Part shown: one piece after another, positions 6,719 to 13,156 of the stretch
Layout of the letters: each line of letters starts with the position of its first letter
How positions within the stretch are numbered: the stretch's first letter is position 1
Assembly: GCA_964528425.1 (NCBI GenBank)
Contig: CAZGTD010000045.1
Span: forward strand, 1-13,156
Length of the DNA: 13,156 bases
Direction: 5' to 3'
Origin: UBA3263 sp964528425
Lineage (GTDB): Bacteria; Bacteroidota; Bacteroidia; Bacteroidales; Muribaculaceae
Translations under genes and position numbers: made by a program
Notes under the pieces: generated by a model
Databases searched by the model: none
Told to the model about the DNA's origin: nothing
Seen by the model: the letters and a program-made list of their open reading frames with translations, nothing else

Positions 6719-7554
6719 GAGTTTTGTGAAACGTGAACGTCGAGTTGCGGAAATGGAAACTGCAGGCCGCGTTTGGGCAGTTCGGAGTAAACCTTTTCGT
6801 TAACTTCAAAAAAGGTAGGCCAATAGTCGGCGGCCTTTACCCATGCGCGCACCGTTAGGTTCACCGAGCTATCGGCCAGGGCGCCCAGATAAACCTCGGG
6901 GGCCTTTGCAATGCGCGGGTCAGCGTCGAGAATCTCCAGCACAGCCGCCTTGGCCTGGTCGAAATCAGTACCGTAGGCGAGCGAAATCGTCCAGTCGACG
7001 CGGCGCAGCGCCTGGCGCGAATAGTTATTGATTGTTCCGTTGCTCAGGGCGCCGTTGGGAATGATGATGGTTTTATTGTCGGGGGTGGTAATTATGGTCG
7101 AGAACATCTGAATGGCCTTTACGGTGCCGGCAAACCCCTGCGCCTCAATGTAGTCGCCAACGTTGTAGGGTCGCAATGAAAGAATGAGCACCCCGCCGGC
7201 AAAATTCTGCAAAGTGCCGCTCAGAGCCATGCCGATGGCCACGCCCGCCGACGCAAAGAGCGCTATGAACGAGCTCGTTTCGATGCCCATAATGCCGACA
7301 ACGACGATTATCAGCACGAAATAGAGCGTTATTTCAATCGCCGACTTAACAAACGAGGCTATCGAGGCATCGACCTTGCGCCTGGACAGTATATTGGCCA
7401 CGAGAGCATTGATTTTGCGAACTATATAGCGGCCAACATAGAAAACAACGATTGCAACCACCAGGTGGATGCAGAAGTTAACGGCCTTGTTGGCAATAAT
7501 CGACAAAAAGTCGTTTAAAGCCATGCCTTTTTCGATTTTCAGAGCCTCATTCAT
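6715..7554 (-). CDS. mscS: MscS-family small-conductance mechanosensitive channel
   Basis: This 279-residue inner-membrane channel opens under membrane tension and releases solutes in hypo-osmotic shock. Three hydrophobic segments are visible (about 26-48, 71-91 and 94-125). The third is the pore helix with the Gly/Ala-rich pattern 'ASAGVAIGMALSGTLQNFAG' and leads into 'VLILSLRPYNVGDYIEAQG'. The beta domain follows with 'TTPDNKTIIIPNGALSNGTI', a strong family signature. Length is close to E. coli MscS (286). The gene starts 5 bp after the stop of the peptidase gene and overlaps rnz by 4 bp. It could be a paralogue tuned to another ion, but the MscS core is clear. Confidence 0.93.
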   Translation of the reverse strand: MNEALKIEKGMALNDFLSIIANKAVNFCIHLVVAIVVFYVGRYIVRKINALVANILSRRKVDASIASFVKSAIEITLYFVLIIVVVGIMGIETSSFIALFASAGVAIGMALSGTLQNFAGGVLILSLRPYNVGDYIEAQGFAGTVKAIQMFSTIITTPDNKTIIIPNGALSNGTINNYSRQALRRVDWTISLAYGTDFDQAKAAVLEILDADPRIAKAPEVYLGALADSSVNLTVRAWVKAADYWPTFFEVNEKVYSELPKRGLQFPFPQLDVHVSQNS

Positions 7555-7559
7555 TATAA

Positions 7560-8669
7560 TCAGGGTGCTGTGGGAGTCAAAGAAGCGTTCAAGTTCAGAT
7601 ATTTAGCCCATTGGAGGGTGTCGTAGCCCTTGTAGGTATAGTCGATTCCGTTTGCAAAGTTAGGATAAAAAATTGAAAGTCCGCTGCAATAGGTCAACGA
7701 AATCGTGCCCCACACGCTCTCGGTGTGACGCTCATGAAGGATAAGGCCGTCGGGCAGAGTAGCCCCGAAAGTCTTCATATACTGCCCCAGGTCGGTAAAC
7801 ATGTCGCGGTAGGGAGCGTTGCGCGAGAATCGCTGCCAGTAGAAACTCTGACTGACAGATTGCCCGATAGTTGGGCGCACGGAGTCGATAAGCGCGTCCA
7901 ATTTCGAAAGGTCTACCAGCGATAGGGTCGACGGGCAGCGCTCCGACGGGTCATTGAGATAATAGTCAACGTTGATGTCAATGGCATTTTTCAGACCCTG
8001 AACCATGTTGCGGTTAAACAGCTCGGGCACGGTAAGGTGGTAGGGCATTCCGCCGGCGGGCACCTCGCAAACCGAAGCTACGAAGTAGCGGGCGCTCTGT
8101 CGCAGCTCGTAGGCAACTTCAGCGCAACCCATATAGCAGCAGTCAAAAAACAGATAGTCGATTTTCGAATCGCGGCCCAGCGCGTCGGCCAGCTGGGTAA
8201 CCGTCATCATATTGCCCAGTTCCGAGCCGAAGCCGCGCGAATTGAGAGCCGGAGCCGATTTCTGGCGCCATCCGGAGGCATGGCTCCAGAAAATCATGCC
8301 GAACTCATCGGAAGGGGCCATGCGGTGCACATCGGTTATGACCCGGGCCATCTGTTCGGGGTCGGTGGCCATATCCGCTTCGTCATAGGTTTTCAGCACT
8401 GAATCGCGGCCCTGAAAAATTTCTATCAGAGCCGGGCGCGGCTCGCCCGAGCGCGAACGGTAAACCAGCAGGCGGCTACCGGCCGGAATTTCGGCGCGGC
8501 GCATTTCGTCGAGATCGTCGAGGGCTTCGGCGCTGAGGTTATTGCGCGCTTCCATATAGACCAGCACAACCCTGTCGGCCGGAAGCTCAGGCTCCGGCGC
8601 TGACCGGTCGTTGCAACCGGTCAGCGCCAGACAAAACAGTAAGAGAGAGAGGAAATATCTGTTCATCAA
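7560..8669 (-). CDS. Clostripain-family (peptidase C11) cysteine protease lipoprotein
   Basis: The protein has 369 residues. It begins with a lipoprotein signal: hydrophobic 'FLSLLLFCLALTGC', with the lipid-bearing Cys at C19. The catalytic domain shows the clostripain/C11 pattern, with His130 in 'IFWSHASGW' and Cys178 in 'YLFFDCCYMGCAEVAYELR', where most homologues read 'FDAC'. Family members cut after basic residues and self-process; specificity here is unknown. The start overlaps the stop of the BtuG-like gene by 4 bp (ATGA). A second ATG lies one codon later, so the exact start is unsettled by one residue. Sitting second in a cobalamin-riboswitch operon with a B12-binding surface lipoprotein, it may act at the cell envelope on B12-carrier proteins or on uptake components, but this is inference. 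Confidence 0.85.
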   Translation of the reverse strand: MMNRYFLSLLLFCLALTGCNDRSAPEPELPADRVVLVYMEARNNLSAEALDDLDEMRRAEIPAGSRLLVYRSRSGEPRPALIEIFQGRDSVLKTYDEADMATDPEQMARVITDVHRMAPSDEFGMIFWSHASGWRQKSAPALNSRGFGSELGNMMTVTQLADALGRDSKIDYLFFDCCYMGCAEVAYELRQSARYFVASVCEVPAGGMPYHLTVPELFNRNMVQGLKNAIDINVDYYLNDPSERCPSTLSLVDLSKLDALIDSVRPTIGQSVSQSFYWQRFSRNAPYRDMFTDLGQYMKTFGATLPDGLILHERHTESVWGTISLTYCSGLSIFYPNFANGIDYTYKGYDTLQWAKYLNLNASLTPTAP

Positions 8670-9757
8670 TTCAATAGAGCAATATGGCCCGGAAGGTCGC
8701 CGGTCGTGAACTGCAGCTTGAGCTTGCCTTTGTCGTCGTAGCAGCGCAGCGAACCGGAGCTTACATAATTGCGGGCGTCGGTTATATAAAACGAACCGTC
8801 GGGCCGAACCGCCAGGGCATAGGGGGTTTTAATCGACTCCTGATCGTCGAAGGTCCAGGGGCTGACGACAAGGGTTTTCAGGTTCAAACGGCTATAGGTG
8901 TAAGTGGCGTTCCACTGTGCATCCCAGGTTTCGGCATAGCAGAAAATTTCATCTTTGCCGACTGCAAAATTCGAGCAGCTGACCGGAAGGGCATCAACCT
9001 TCCAGCTCTTGCCCGAGCGGCTGACGCGATAGAGTGCCGGCTGAATGTCGGCATAATTGCCGCGGGAGTTAACATACATGTTGCCCTCAGAGTCAAGGCG
9101 CAGGTGGTGCATGTTGGGAGCAACTTCAATGGAGCCCACAACCTCAAAGGTTTTCAGGTTGATAATGCTGATGGTGTTGTCATAGACACCTTTATCGTAG
9201 TTATAGCTGTTGGCAACATAGAGCGAATCGCCGATAACCACCATTTCTTCGGGGCCTACGCCAACGGTTACGCGTCCGGTAACCTGCTGGGTCGACACGT
9301 CGAAGCGCACAACCGAGCCGCGCGGCTGCTCTTCGACCGACGAAACATAGGAGCTTACATAGGCCTGCTGGCGCGAGTCGAATGCGATATAGCGCGGCGA
9401 ATCAACGTTGACGCGACCCATTGACAGGGCGTTGCGAACGTTCATGATCTCAACCTTGTTTGAGCCGTTGATAACGGCATAGAGCAGCGGACCATGAATC
9501 TGCAGGTCGTTGCCGGCATCGCCAAGGCTAAGGATTTCGTCGGGATTGGCCCGCGAGTAAACATCGCTGATGAAATCATCGTTTTTAAGGTTCAGGAAAT
9601 CGAGCTGCGCTTTATTGGCGCCCATATTGCCCTCGCAAAGAACGTAGACGCCGCGCTCAAACAGAAAGTCATCGGCGGTTGCGGGCTCAACGTTCTTTTC
9701 GTTTTCACTACATGCTGCAAGGCCCAGGGCCAGCAGCGGAAGAAACTTTTTATACAT
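8666..9757 (-). CDS. btuG: BtuG-like beta-propeller surface lipoprotein (DUF5074/YncE-type), predicted vitamin B12 capture
   Basis: The protein has 363 residues. The signal 'KKFLPLLALGLAAC' puts the lipidated Cys at C16, followed by 'SENEK', an acidic stretch like the Bacteroidetes surface-export signal. The rest is a repetitive beta-propeller with blade-like units such as 'GDSLYVANSYNYDKGVYDN', 'ISIINLKTFEVVGSIEVAP' and 'PDGSFYITDARNY'. Bacteroides BtuG proteins are beta-propeller lipoproteins of this kind that bind cobalamin with extreme affinity and pass it to BtuB. The cobalamin riboswitch directly upstream is strong independent support. No btuB lies in the window. The start at 9757 gives the proper signal peptide. 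Family assignment is from memory, and other YncE-like functions remain possible. Confidence 0.75.
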   Translation of the reverse strand: MYKKFLPLLALGLAACSENEKNVEPATADDFLFERGVYVLCEGNMGANKAQLDFLNLKNDDFISDVYSRANPDEILSLGDAGNDLQIHGPLLYAVINGSNKVEIMNVRNALSMGRVNVDSPRYIAFDSRQQAYVSSYVSSVEEQPRGSVVRFDVSTQQVTGRVTVGVGPEEMVVIGDSLYVANSYNYDKGVYDNTISIINLKTFEVVGSIEVAPNMHHLRLDSEGNMYVNSRGNYADIQPALYRVSRSGKSWKVDALPVSCSNFAVGKDEIFCYAETWDAQWNATYTYSRLNLKTLVVSPWTFDDQESIKTPYALAVRPDGSFYITDARNYVSSGSLRCYDDKGKLKLQFTTGDLPGHIALLN

Positions 9758-9794
9758 TGCTATTAAAAATTAAAAGGTTAAAATCCCGACCATA

Positions 9795-9810
9795 GCCGCC
9801 CGTCGGCGGC
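9795..9810 (-). promoter_or_regulatory. GC hairpin between riboswitch and btuG start (candidate expression platform)
   Basis: GCCGCC (9795-9800) and GGCGGC (9805-9810) form a perfect 6-bp stem with a 4-nt loop. A competing 5-bp stem can form between 9802-9806 (GTCGG) and 9786-9790 (CCGAC); it is followed in the transcript by GAUUUUAA. The two are mutually exclusive, as expected of a ligand-controlled switch. Which state is bound cannot be told from sequence alone. Confidence 0.5.
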
Positions 9811-9817
9811 AGAAAAA

Positions 9818-9952
9818 ACAGGTCTTCTGACTCGTTCCGGAGCCTCGCGCCTTCCCGGCCCTGAGGCCAGTGGCTGAATTGCGGACTCCCTTTTTGCGGA
9901 ACTCACAGCAGCGGGTACTGTCGGGGACTTTCACCCCATTCCCTTGAATTTC
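9818..9952 (-). promoter_or_regulatory. Cobalamin (adenosylcobalamin-class) riboswitch
   Basis: Read on the - strand, the core GGGAATGGGGTGAAAGTCCC (9943-9924) continues as CGACAGTACCCGC and matches the conserved 'GGGAA..GGTGAAA-TCC-GACAG-CCCGC' cobalamin-aptamer core. About 80 nt later, GAGTCAGAAGACCTG (9833-9819) matches the B12 box 'AGYCAGgAGACCTG'. The order, spacing and both conserved blocks are right for this class. It lies about 62 nt before the start of the BtuG-like lipoprotein, so it should lower expression of the operon when B12 is plentiful. A hairpin downstream (9795-9810) is the likely control element. Confidence 0.92.
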
Positions 9953-9957
9953 CACTA

Positions 9958-9989
9958 CAAAGTTACGAAATTTTTCGCTGATTTGCGCA
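9958..9989 (-). promoter_or_regulatory. Promoter of the riboswitch operon
   Basis: TAACTTTG on the - strand (9965-9958) is a perfect Bacteroidetes -7 element, which places the start near 9952, right at the 5' edge of the aptamer. The -33 box is poor (TGCG at 9989-9986, 20 nt upstream). The fit between predicted start and riboswitch edge is the main support. Confidence 0.6.
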
Positions 9990-10004
9990 GTTAAACCCAA
10001 AAAA

Positions 10005-10036
10005 TTTGCTAAATCAAAGTAAATTCATTAACTTTG
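10005..10036 (+). promoter_or_regulatory. Promoter of the large secreted-protein gene
   Basis: TTTG (10005-10008), 20 nt, then TAACTTTG (10029-10036) is a full Bacteroidetes promoter match. It predicts a start near 10042 and a leader of about 50 nt, AT-rich with no clear Shine-Dalgarno. It is arranged back to back with the riboswitch promoter. Confidence 0.8.
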
Positions 10037-10093
10037 TAATAGCGATAAAGCTACTAATTTAAATCAATTATCAATCATAAATCATTTTTTTTC

Positions 10094-13093
10094 ATGAAAA
10101 AACACCTACTCTTAGCTGCGGTTGCGCTTCTGGGTCTGGCCCCGAACGCATCGGCACTGAAGCAAGTGTCGGTCAACAACATTGACCAATGCTTCAAAGA
10201 TGGCGACATCATCGCCCTGCAAACCCCTTCGAGAACCGGCGGCCGCTGGTCCTGGTGGAACGGCCCAGGTACCCAAAAAACCACAACGCTGCAGGAAACC
10301 GGCCTGCTCAAGGTTGTAACCGACAACGCCGGTCGCTTCTACCTGCAAAACTATAGCAATCCGACACAGTATCTTAGCCAAAACAATGTCAGCTGGACTG
10401 ACAATACGGCCAACGCCGCTCACTTCGAAGCCTACATTCCTGAAACTGCAGGGGAATATAGCTGGGATCAAACTCAGGCCCACTACATTGAAAAAGGTGA
10501 AAACACCGTGCGCCTCAACAAGGGCACAGATCGCATCATAGAAGACAGCAGAAGCTTCCTCAACTGCCAAGGCAATGGTTCGGCTCCTACATACGCCAGT
10601 GGCATAGGTGGCTGGTCGTGGTGGTTTGCCTATGTGCTCGACGAAGATGATGTTCAACGCGTAGTTGCCGGCAACCCTCCCTCGATGATTGAGTGCTTCT
10701 TTACCTACGATAGCCCTCTGGGCGAAGAAAGCCCTCTGGAAGGCACTCCAACATTTAACGGCATGTCGTTTATGGCTCTGGAAGGCGTTTCAATCGACCA
10801 GCTCCCCTATGAAAACTCCTACGCTAACCGAAGCCAGTACTTCACCGAGGTTGTGCGCGACGATGAAAAACTCGCCGCTATGGACAAGATTGTCAGCCCC
10901 ACTAACAATAAATTCCCGGTTAAAGTAACCGTTAATGAAAGCTCTGATGTAAACTGGTCGCATGACTGGAACACATTTATGGAGGTTTATAACAATACTT
11001 ACTCCAAGGTTCACCGCATTGACATTCGCCCGCTCGATACCGTAGAAGACTACGTTTCCTATAGCTACATCCTGGACGGCGATCTCCGCGCCGATAACAC
11101 CAACAAACTCTTTGGAGCCAGCCACATGTGGTATCTCAAATATAAAGGTCTTGATGCTCTCGGCTATCCTATGGTTAACATCATGTCGGTTCAGTTCCCC
11201 GACAAGGGCCTGACTTTCACCCCCAAAGAAAATGGTTCACTGAACGACATTCATGCAAAGGTTACCGAAGAACCTACCGACCTTTCATTCTTCTTCGCCA
11301 CCAAAAACAGTAATGCCGGCGAGCATTATACCAAGCATGCCGATGACTTCGTTCTCGGTATTCCCATCTATGGTCTTGACGACAATAACCACCAGTATGC
11401 TTTTATCAACGATTTCAATGGTGACGGCATCTTCTCTACTTATCAAACTTCTCACTCCAACGGCAGCACCGATTTAGGTTCAATAATGCGCATGCTCCCT
11501 CTTGAAGATGAAGAATTCAACAACTACAAAGCCGAAGTTGAAGCTTGCGGCTACTTCCGCGTGCTCGACATACTGGCCGGCGTTCCCGACTACGACAACG
11601 GCGTTGACATCACCGACCAAACCATCGCCAAGGCCAAAGAAACCCGCGACCCGATGGACGTTACAAAACTTTTCCCCGAAAACGTCAATCTTTTCCTGGG
11701 TCTGCGCACCTACAAGGAACTGACCGGCATTTGCCAGCTCGACAACGAAAATCAGCACAGCGTTCCGGGCTACGTTCCGGCCGAAACCTGCAAGGCTCTC
11801 TACGATGCCATGCAGCAGTTTAAGCACGACCTTTTTGAAGACGGACTGCTTACCGACGAAAACAACGTTGCCGTAGCCACCGCCCGCTGGAACCTCGTTA
11901 ACGGCACTCCCGCAGTTGCCTACCTTCCCACTCCCGGCGCTATCTACACCATCAAAAGCACCGAGCTCAATGACCGCGGCTATCTCTGCAACGTTAACGA
12001 CGTAGCAACCTCAACCGTTTCGAGCCTTGCCAACGGCAAAACCTACTCCACCGACGACCCCGATTTCCAGTTCACCTTCGTGAAGATTGGCGAAAAATAC
12101 TATATGTATAACCTCGGTGCCGAAAAATTCATGAATGCCTTTGGCCGGAAAACCGACATTTCCTCGGCCCGCGTTAAAAAGTATAACTGCTCTGACCATA
12201 CCTGGCGCCTGAATGACCACCCCACCGCAATGCGCGAATTCGTTCAGTTCAAGCCCAACACCCCCAACTCCTTTGCAATCACCGCCGGCATGACCTCGGG
12301 CAATGAAACCGCGCTCGGCTTCAGCGGCGTTCACGAAGGTGGCCTGACAATCATGAACGGTTGCCAGTACAACGTTGTTGTTTCGTTTGGCGTTAGCGAT
12401 CGCACCGACGGCAACGGCCTTATTGCTACCTATGTAGGCGCCCTCAATGCCGAAGAACTCGCTGCCGTTACCGCCAAGGCCGAAGAAGCCATTGCCGCAG
12501 TGCCCGCAGTGCCTGCTTCCTTCGACGACATCGACGGCATTCTCAACCACTTCGATTCCGACACCTACGCTCTGCTGACTGCCAACACCACCGGCGGCAC
12601 CCTCGACCACATTCACTACCTCGCTGAAACCGGCGGCCGCCAGGAAGTTGACGTAACCAAAGTTTATAACCTTTTCGTTGACGACTCGCATGCATATATG
12701 CACGATAAAGACAACGGCATCTTTAAAGTGGCCACTTTCGTTGCCGGCGACCCGCAGTTTAACTTCAAGCCTGTAGTTTCGGGTGCTTCGGCCGTTCGCT
12801 CCATAAACGGCCGCGCCGCCAACTTCACTTTTGCCCACAACTTCAACGGCACCGATAAATCGCTCGAAGTTGCCGGCTCAAGCGAAATTGACCTCAGCGA
12901 ACTCGGCAAGGTTAAAATCGGCGACCAGACCGTAACGGCCAAGGTTGGCGAAGGCGTTGCCGAAACCACCGCCATCAGCGAAATCACTGTTGAAAACGCA
13001 GCCGACGTTATCTACGACGTTATGGGCCGCCGCATGGCCGCTCCGGTTAAGGGCATCAACATTATCAATGGCAAAAAGGCCTTTGTTAGATAA
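10094..13093 (+). CDS. Large secreted protein of unknown function with C-terminal sorting-like tail
   Basis: The 999-residue protein starts with a clear signal peptide ('KKHLLLAAVALLGLAPNASA', probable cleavage after A21). Residues about 25-185 hold 'GGRWSWW' (49-55) and 'GGWSWW' (172-177), Trp-rich motifs at either end of what looks like one module of lectin or beta-trefoil type. The middle includes a possible calcium loop 'DFNGDG' (440-445). From about 613 a second similar module begins ('PGAIYTIKSTELNDRGYLCN', later 'KYYMYNLGAEKFMN'). A short Ala-rich helical linker follows near 787-805. The last ~28 residues, with 'IYDVMGRRM' and 'GINIINGKKAFVR', resemble the C-terminal tails of secreted Bacteroidales proteins (type IX-like sorting domain). 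No enzyme motif was recognised. Composition matches the neighbouring chromosome. It is divergent from the B12 operon and monocistronic as far as visible. Glycan or host-surface binding is a guess. Confidence 0.85.
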   Translation: MKKHLLLAAVALLGLAPNASALKQVSVNNIDQCFKDGDIIALQTPSRTGGRWSWWNGPGTQKTTTLQETGLLKVVTDNAGRFYLQNYSNPTQYLSQNNVSWTDNTANAAHFEAYIPETAGEYSWDQTQAHYIEKGENTVRLNKGTDRIIEDSRSFLNCQGNGSAPTYASGIGGWSWWFAYVLDEDDVQRVVAGNPPSMIECFFTYDSPLGEESPLEGTPTFNGMSFMALEGVSIDQLPYENSYANRSQYFTEVVRDDEKLAAMDKIVSPTNNKFPVKVTVNESSDVNWSHDWNTFMEVYNNTYSKVHRIDIRPLDTVEDYVSYSYILDGDLRADNTNKLFGASHMWYLKYKGLDALGYPMVNIMSVQFPDKGLTFTPKENGSLNDIHAKVTEEPTDLSFFFATKNSNAGEHYTKHADDFVLGIPIYGLDDNNHQYAFINDFNGDGIFSTYQTSHSNGSTDLGSIMRMLPLEDEEFNNYKAEVEACGYFRVLDILAGVPDYDNGVDITDQTIAKAKETRDPMDVTKLFPENVNLFLGLRTYKELTGICQLDNENQHSVPGYVPAETCKALYDAMQQFKHDLFEDGLLTDENNVAVATARWNLVNGTPAVAYLPTPGAIYTIKSTELNDRGYLCNVNDVATSTVSSLANGKTYSTDDPDFQFTFVKIGEKYYMYNLGAEKFMNAFGRKTDISSARVKKYNCSDHTWRLNDHPTAMREFVQFKPNTPNSFAITAGMTSGNETALGFSGVHEGGLTIMNGCQYNVVVSFGVSDRTDGNGLIATYVGALNAEELAAVTAKAEEAIAAVPAVPASFDDIDGILNHFDSDTYALLTANTTGGTLDHIHYLAETGGRQEVDVTKVYNLFVDDSHAYMHDKDNGIFKVATFVAGDPQFNFKPVVSGASAVRSINGRAANFTFAHNFNGTDKSLEVAGSSEIDLSELGKVKIGDQTVTAKVGEGVAETTAISEITVENAADVIYDVMGRRMAAPVKGINIINGKKAFVR

Positions 13094-13156
13094 TTTTGAA
13101 TGTTGAATTTGGAATTTTGAATTCTCTGATATATAAAAAAAGAGGCGGCATTTTAG
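13094..13156 (+). other. Low-complexity spacer and possible left arm of a terminator (cut by window edge)
   Basis: Right after the stop come near-repeats of TTGAAT/GAATTT. The last bases read A-run, GAGGCGGC (13142-13149), ATTTTAG. An A-run followed by a GC arm is the usual left half of a bidirectional terminator. The matching GCCGCCTC-T-run would lie outside the window, so this is unproven. Confidence 0.35.

Noticed and set aside
7655..7662. Possible internal promoter before mscS (TAACTTTG on the - strand)
   Set aside because: The -7 box is exact but the nearest TTTG-like box is 24 nt away and the site lies in well-conserved coding sequence; not enough to call.
8684..9424. 246-residue + strand reading frame opposite btuG
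   Set aside because: Low-complexity shadow of a beta-propeller gene; the - strand protein has a lipobox and family pattern.
9770..10000. 76-residue reading frame upstream of btuG
   Set aside because: It coincides with the cobalamin riboswitch and its promoter; the RNA explanation is much stronger.
12011..12838. 275-residue antisense reading frame inside the secreted-protein gene
   Set aside because: Gly/Val/Ala-rich shadow of a GC-rich gene, with no signal, domain or promoter; the + strand frame is clearly coding.

Overview
The window looks like Bacteroidales chromosome, most plausibly a gut lineage near Muribaculaceae/Prevotella/Bacteroides. The reasons are Bacteroidetes-type promoters (TTTG, 19-20 nt, TAnnTTTG) at several genes, a Bacteroides-type MobC coupling protein and tyrosine integrase, a BtuG-like surface lipoprotein, and a secreted protein ending in an 'IYDVMGRR...GKKAFVR' tail. 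Genus assignment is inference.

Region 1 (1 to about 3840) is AT-richer and reads as one end of an integrative conjugative or mobilizable element. It holds the C-terminal third of MobC (+ strand), a strong terminator, and then three genes on the - strand transcribed away from the junction: a tyrosine recombinase followed by a HigB/HigA-type toxin-antitoxin pair whose antitoxin carries an intact HEXXH metallopeptidase domain. The element end lies somewhere in the gene-free stretch 3605-3867. That stretch has a good integrase promoter, a tight 9-bp direct repeat and a hairpin just outside.

Region 2 (3868-5358) holds a terminator, then four perfectly phased 23-bp tandem repeats. The last repeat supplies the -33 box of a near-perfect promoter for an AAA-type ATPase with a C-terminal PD-(D/E)XK-like (DUF4143) domain. 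This gene ends 2 bp from the next, convergent gene.

Region 3 (5361-9965, - strand, GC-richer) is a tightly packed five-gene cluster behind a cobalamin riboswitch. In transcription order it encodes a BtuG-like B12-capture beta-propeller lipoprotein, a clostripain-family (C11) lipoprotein protease, a MscS channel, RNase Z and the tRNA adenosine deaminase TadA. Junctions are 4-bp overlaps or a 5-bp gap, so B12 status may influence not only uptake genes but also osmotic and tRNA-maturation genes, unless internal promoters exist.

Region 4 (about 10005-13093, + strand) is divergent from the riboswitch operon. It encodes a 999-residue secreted protein of unrecognised function with its own promoter. 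The window ends in a low-complexity spacer and what may be the left arm of a terminator.
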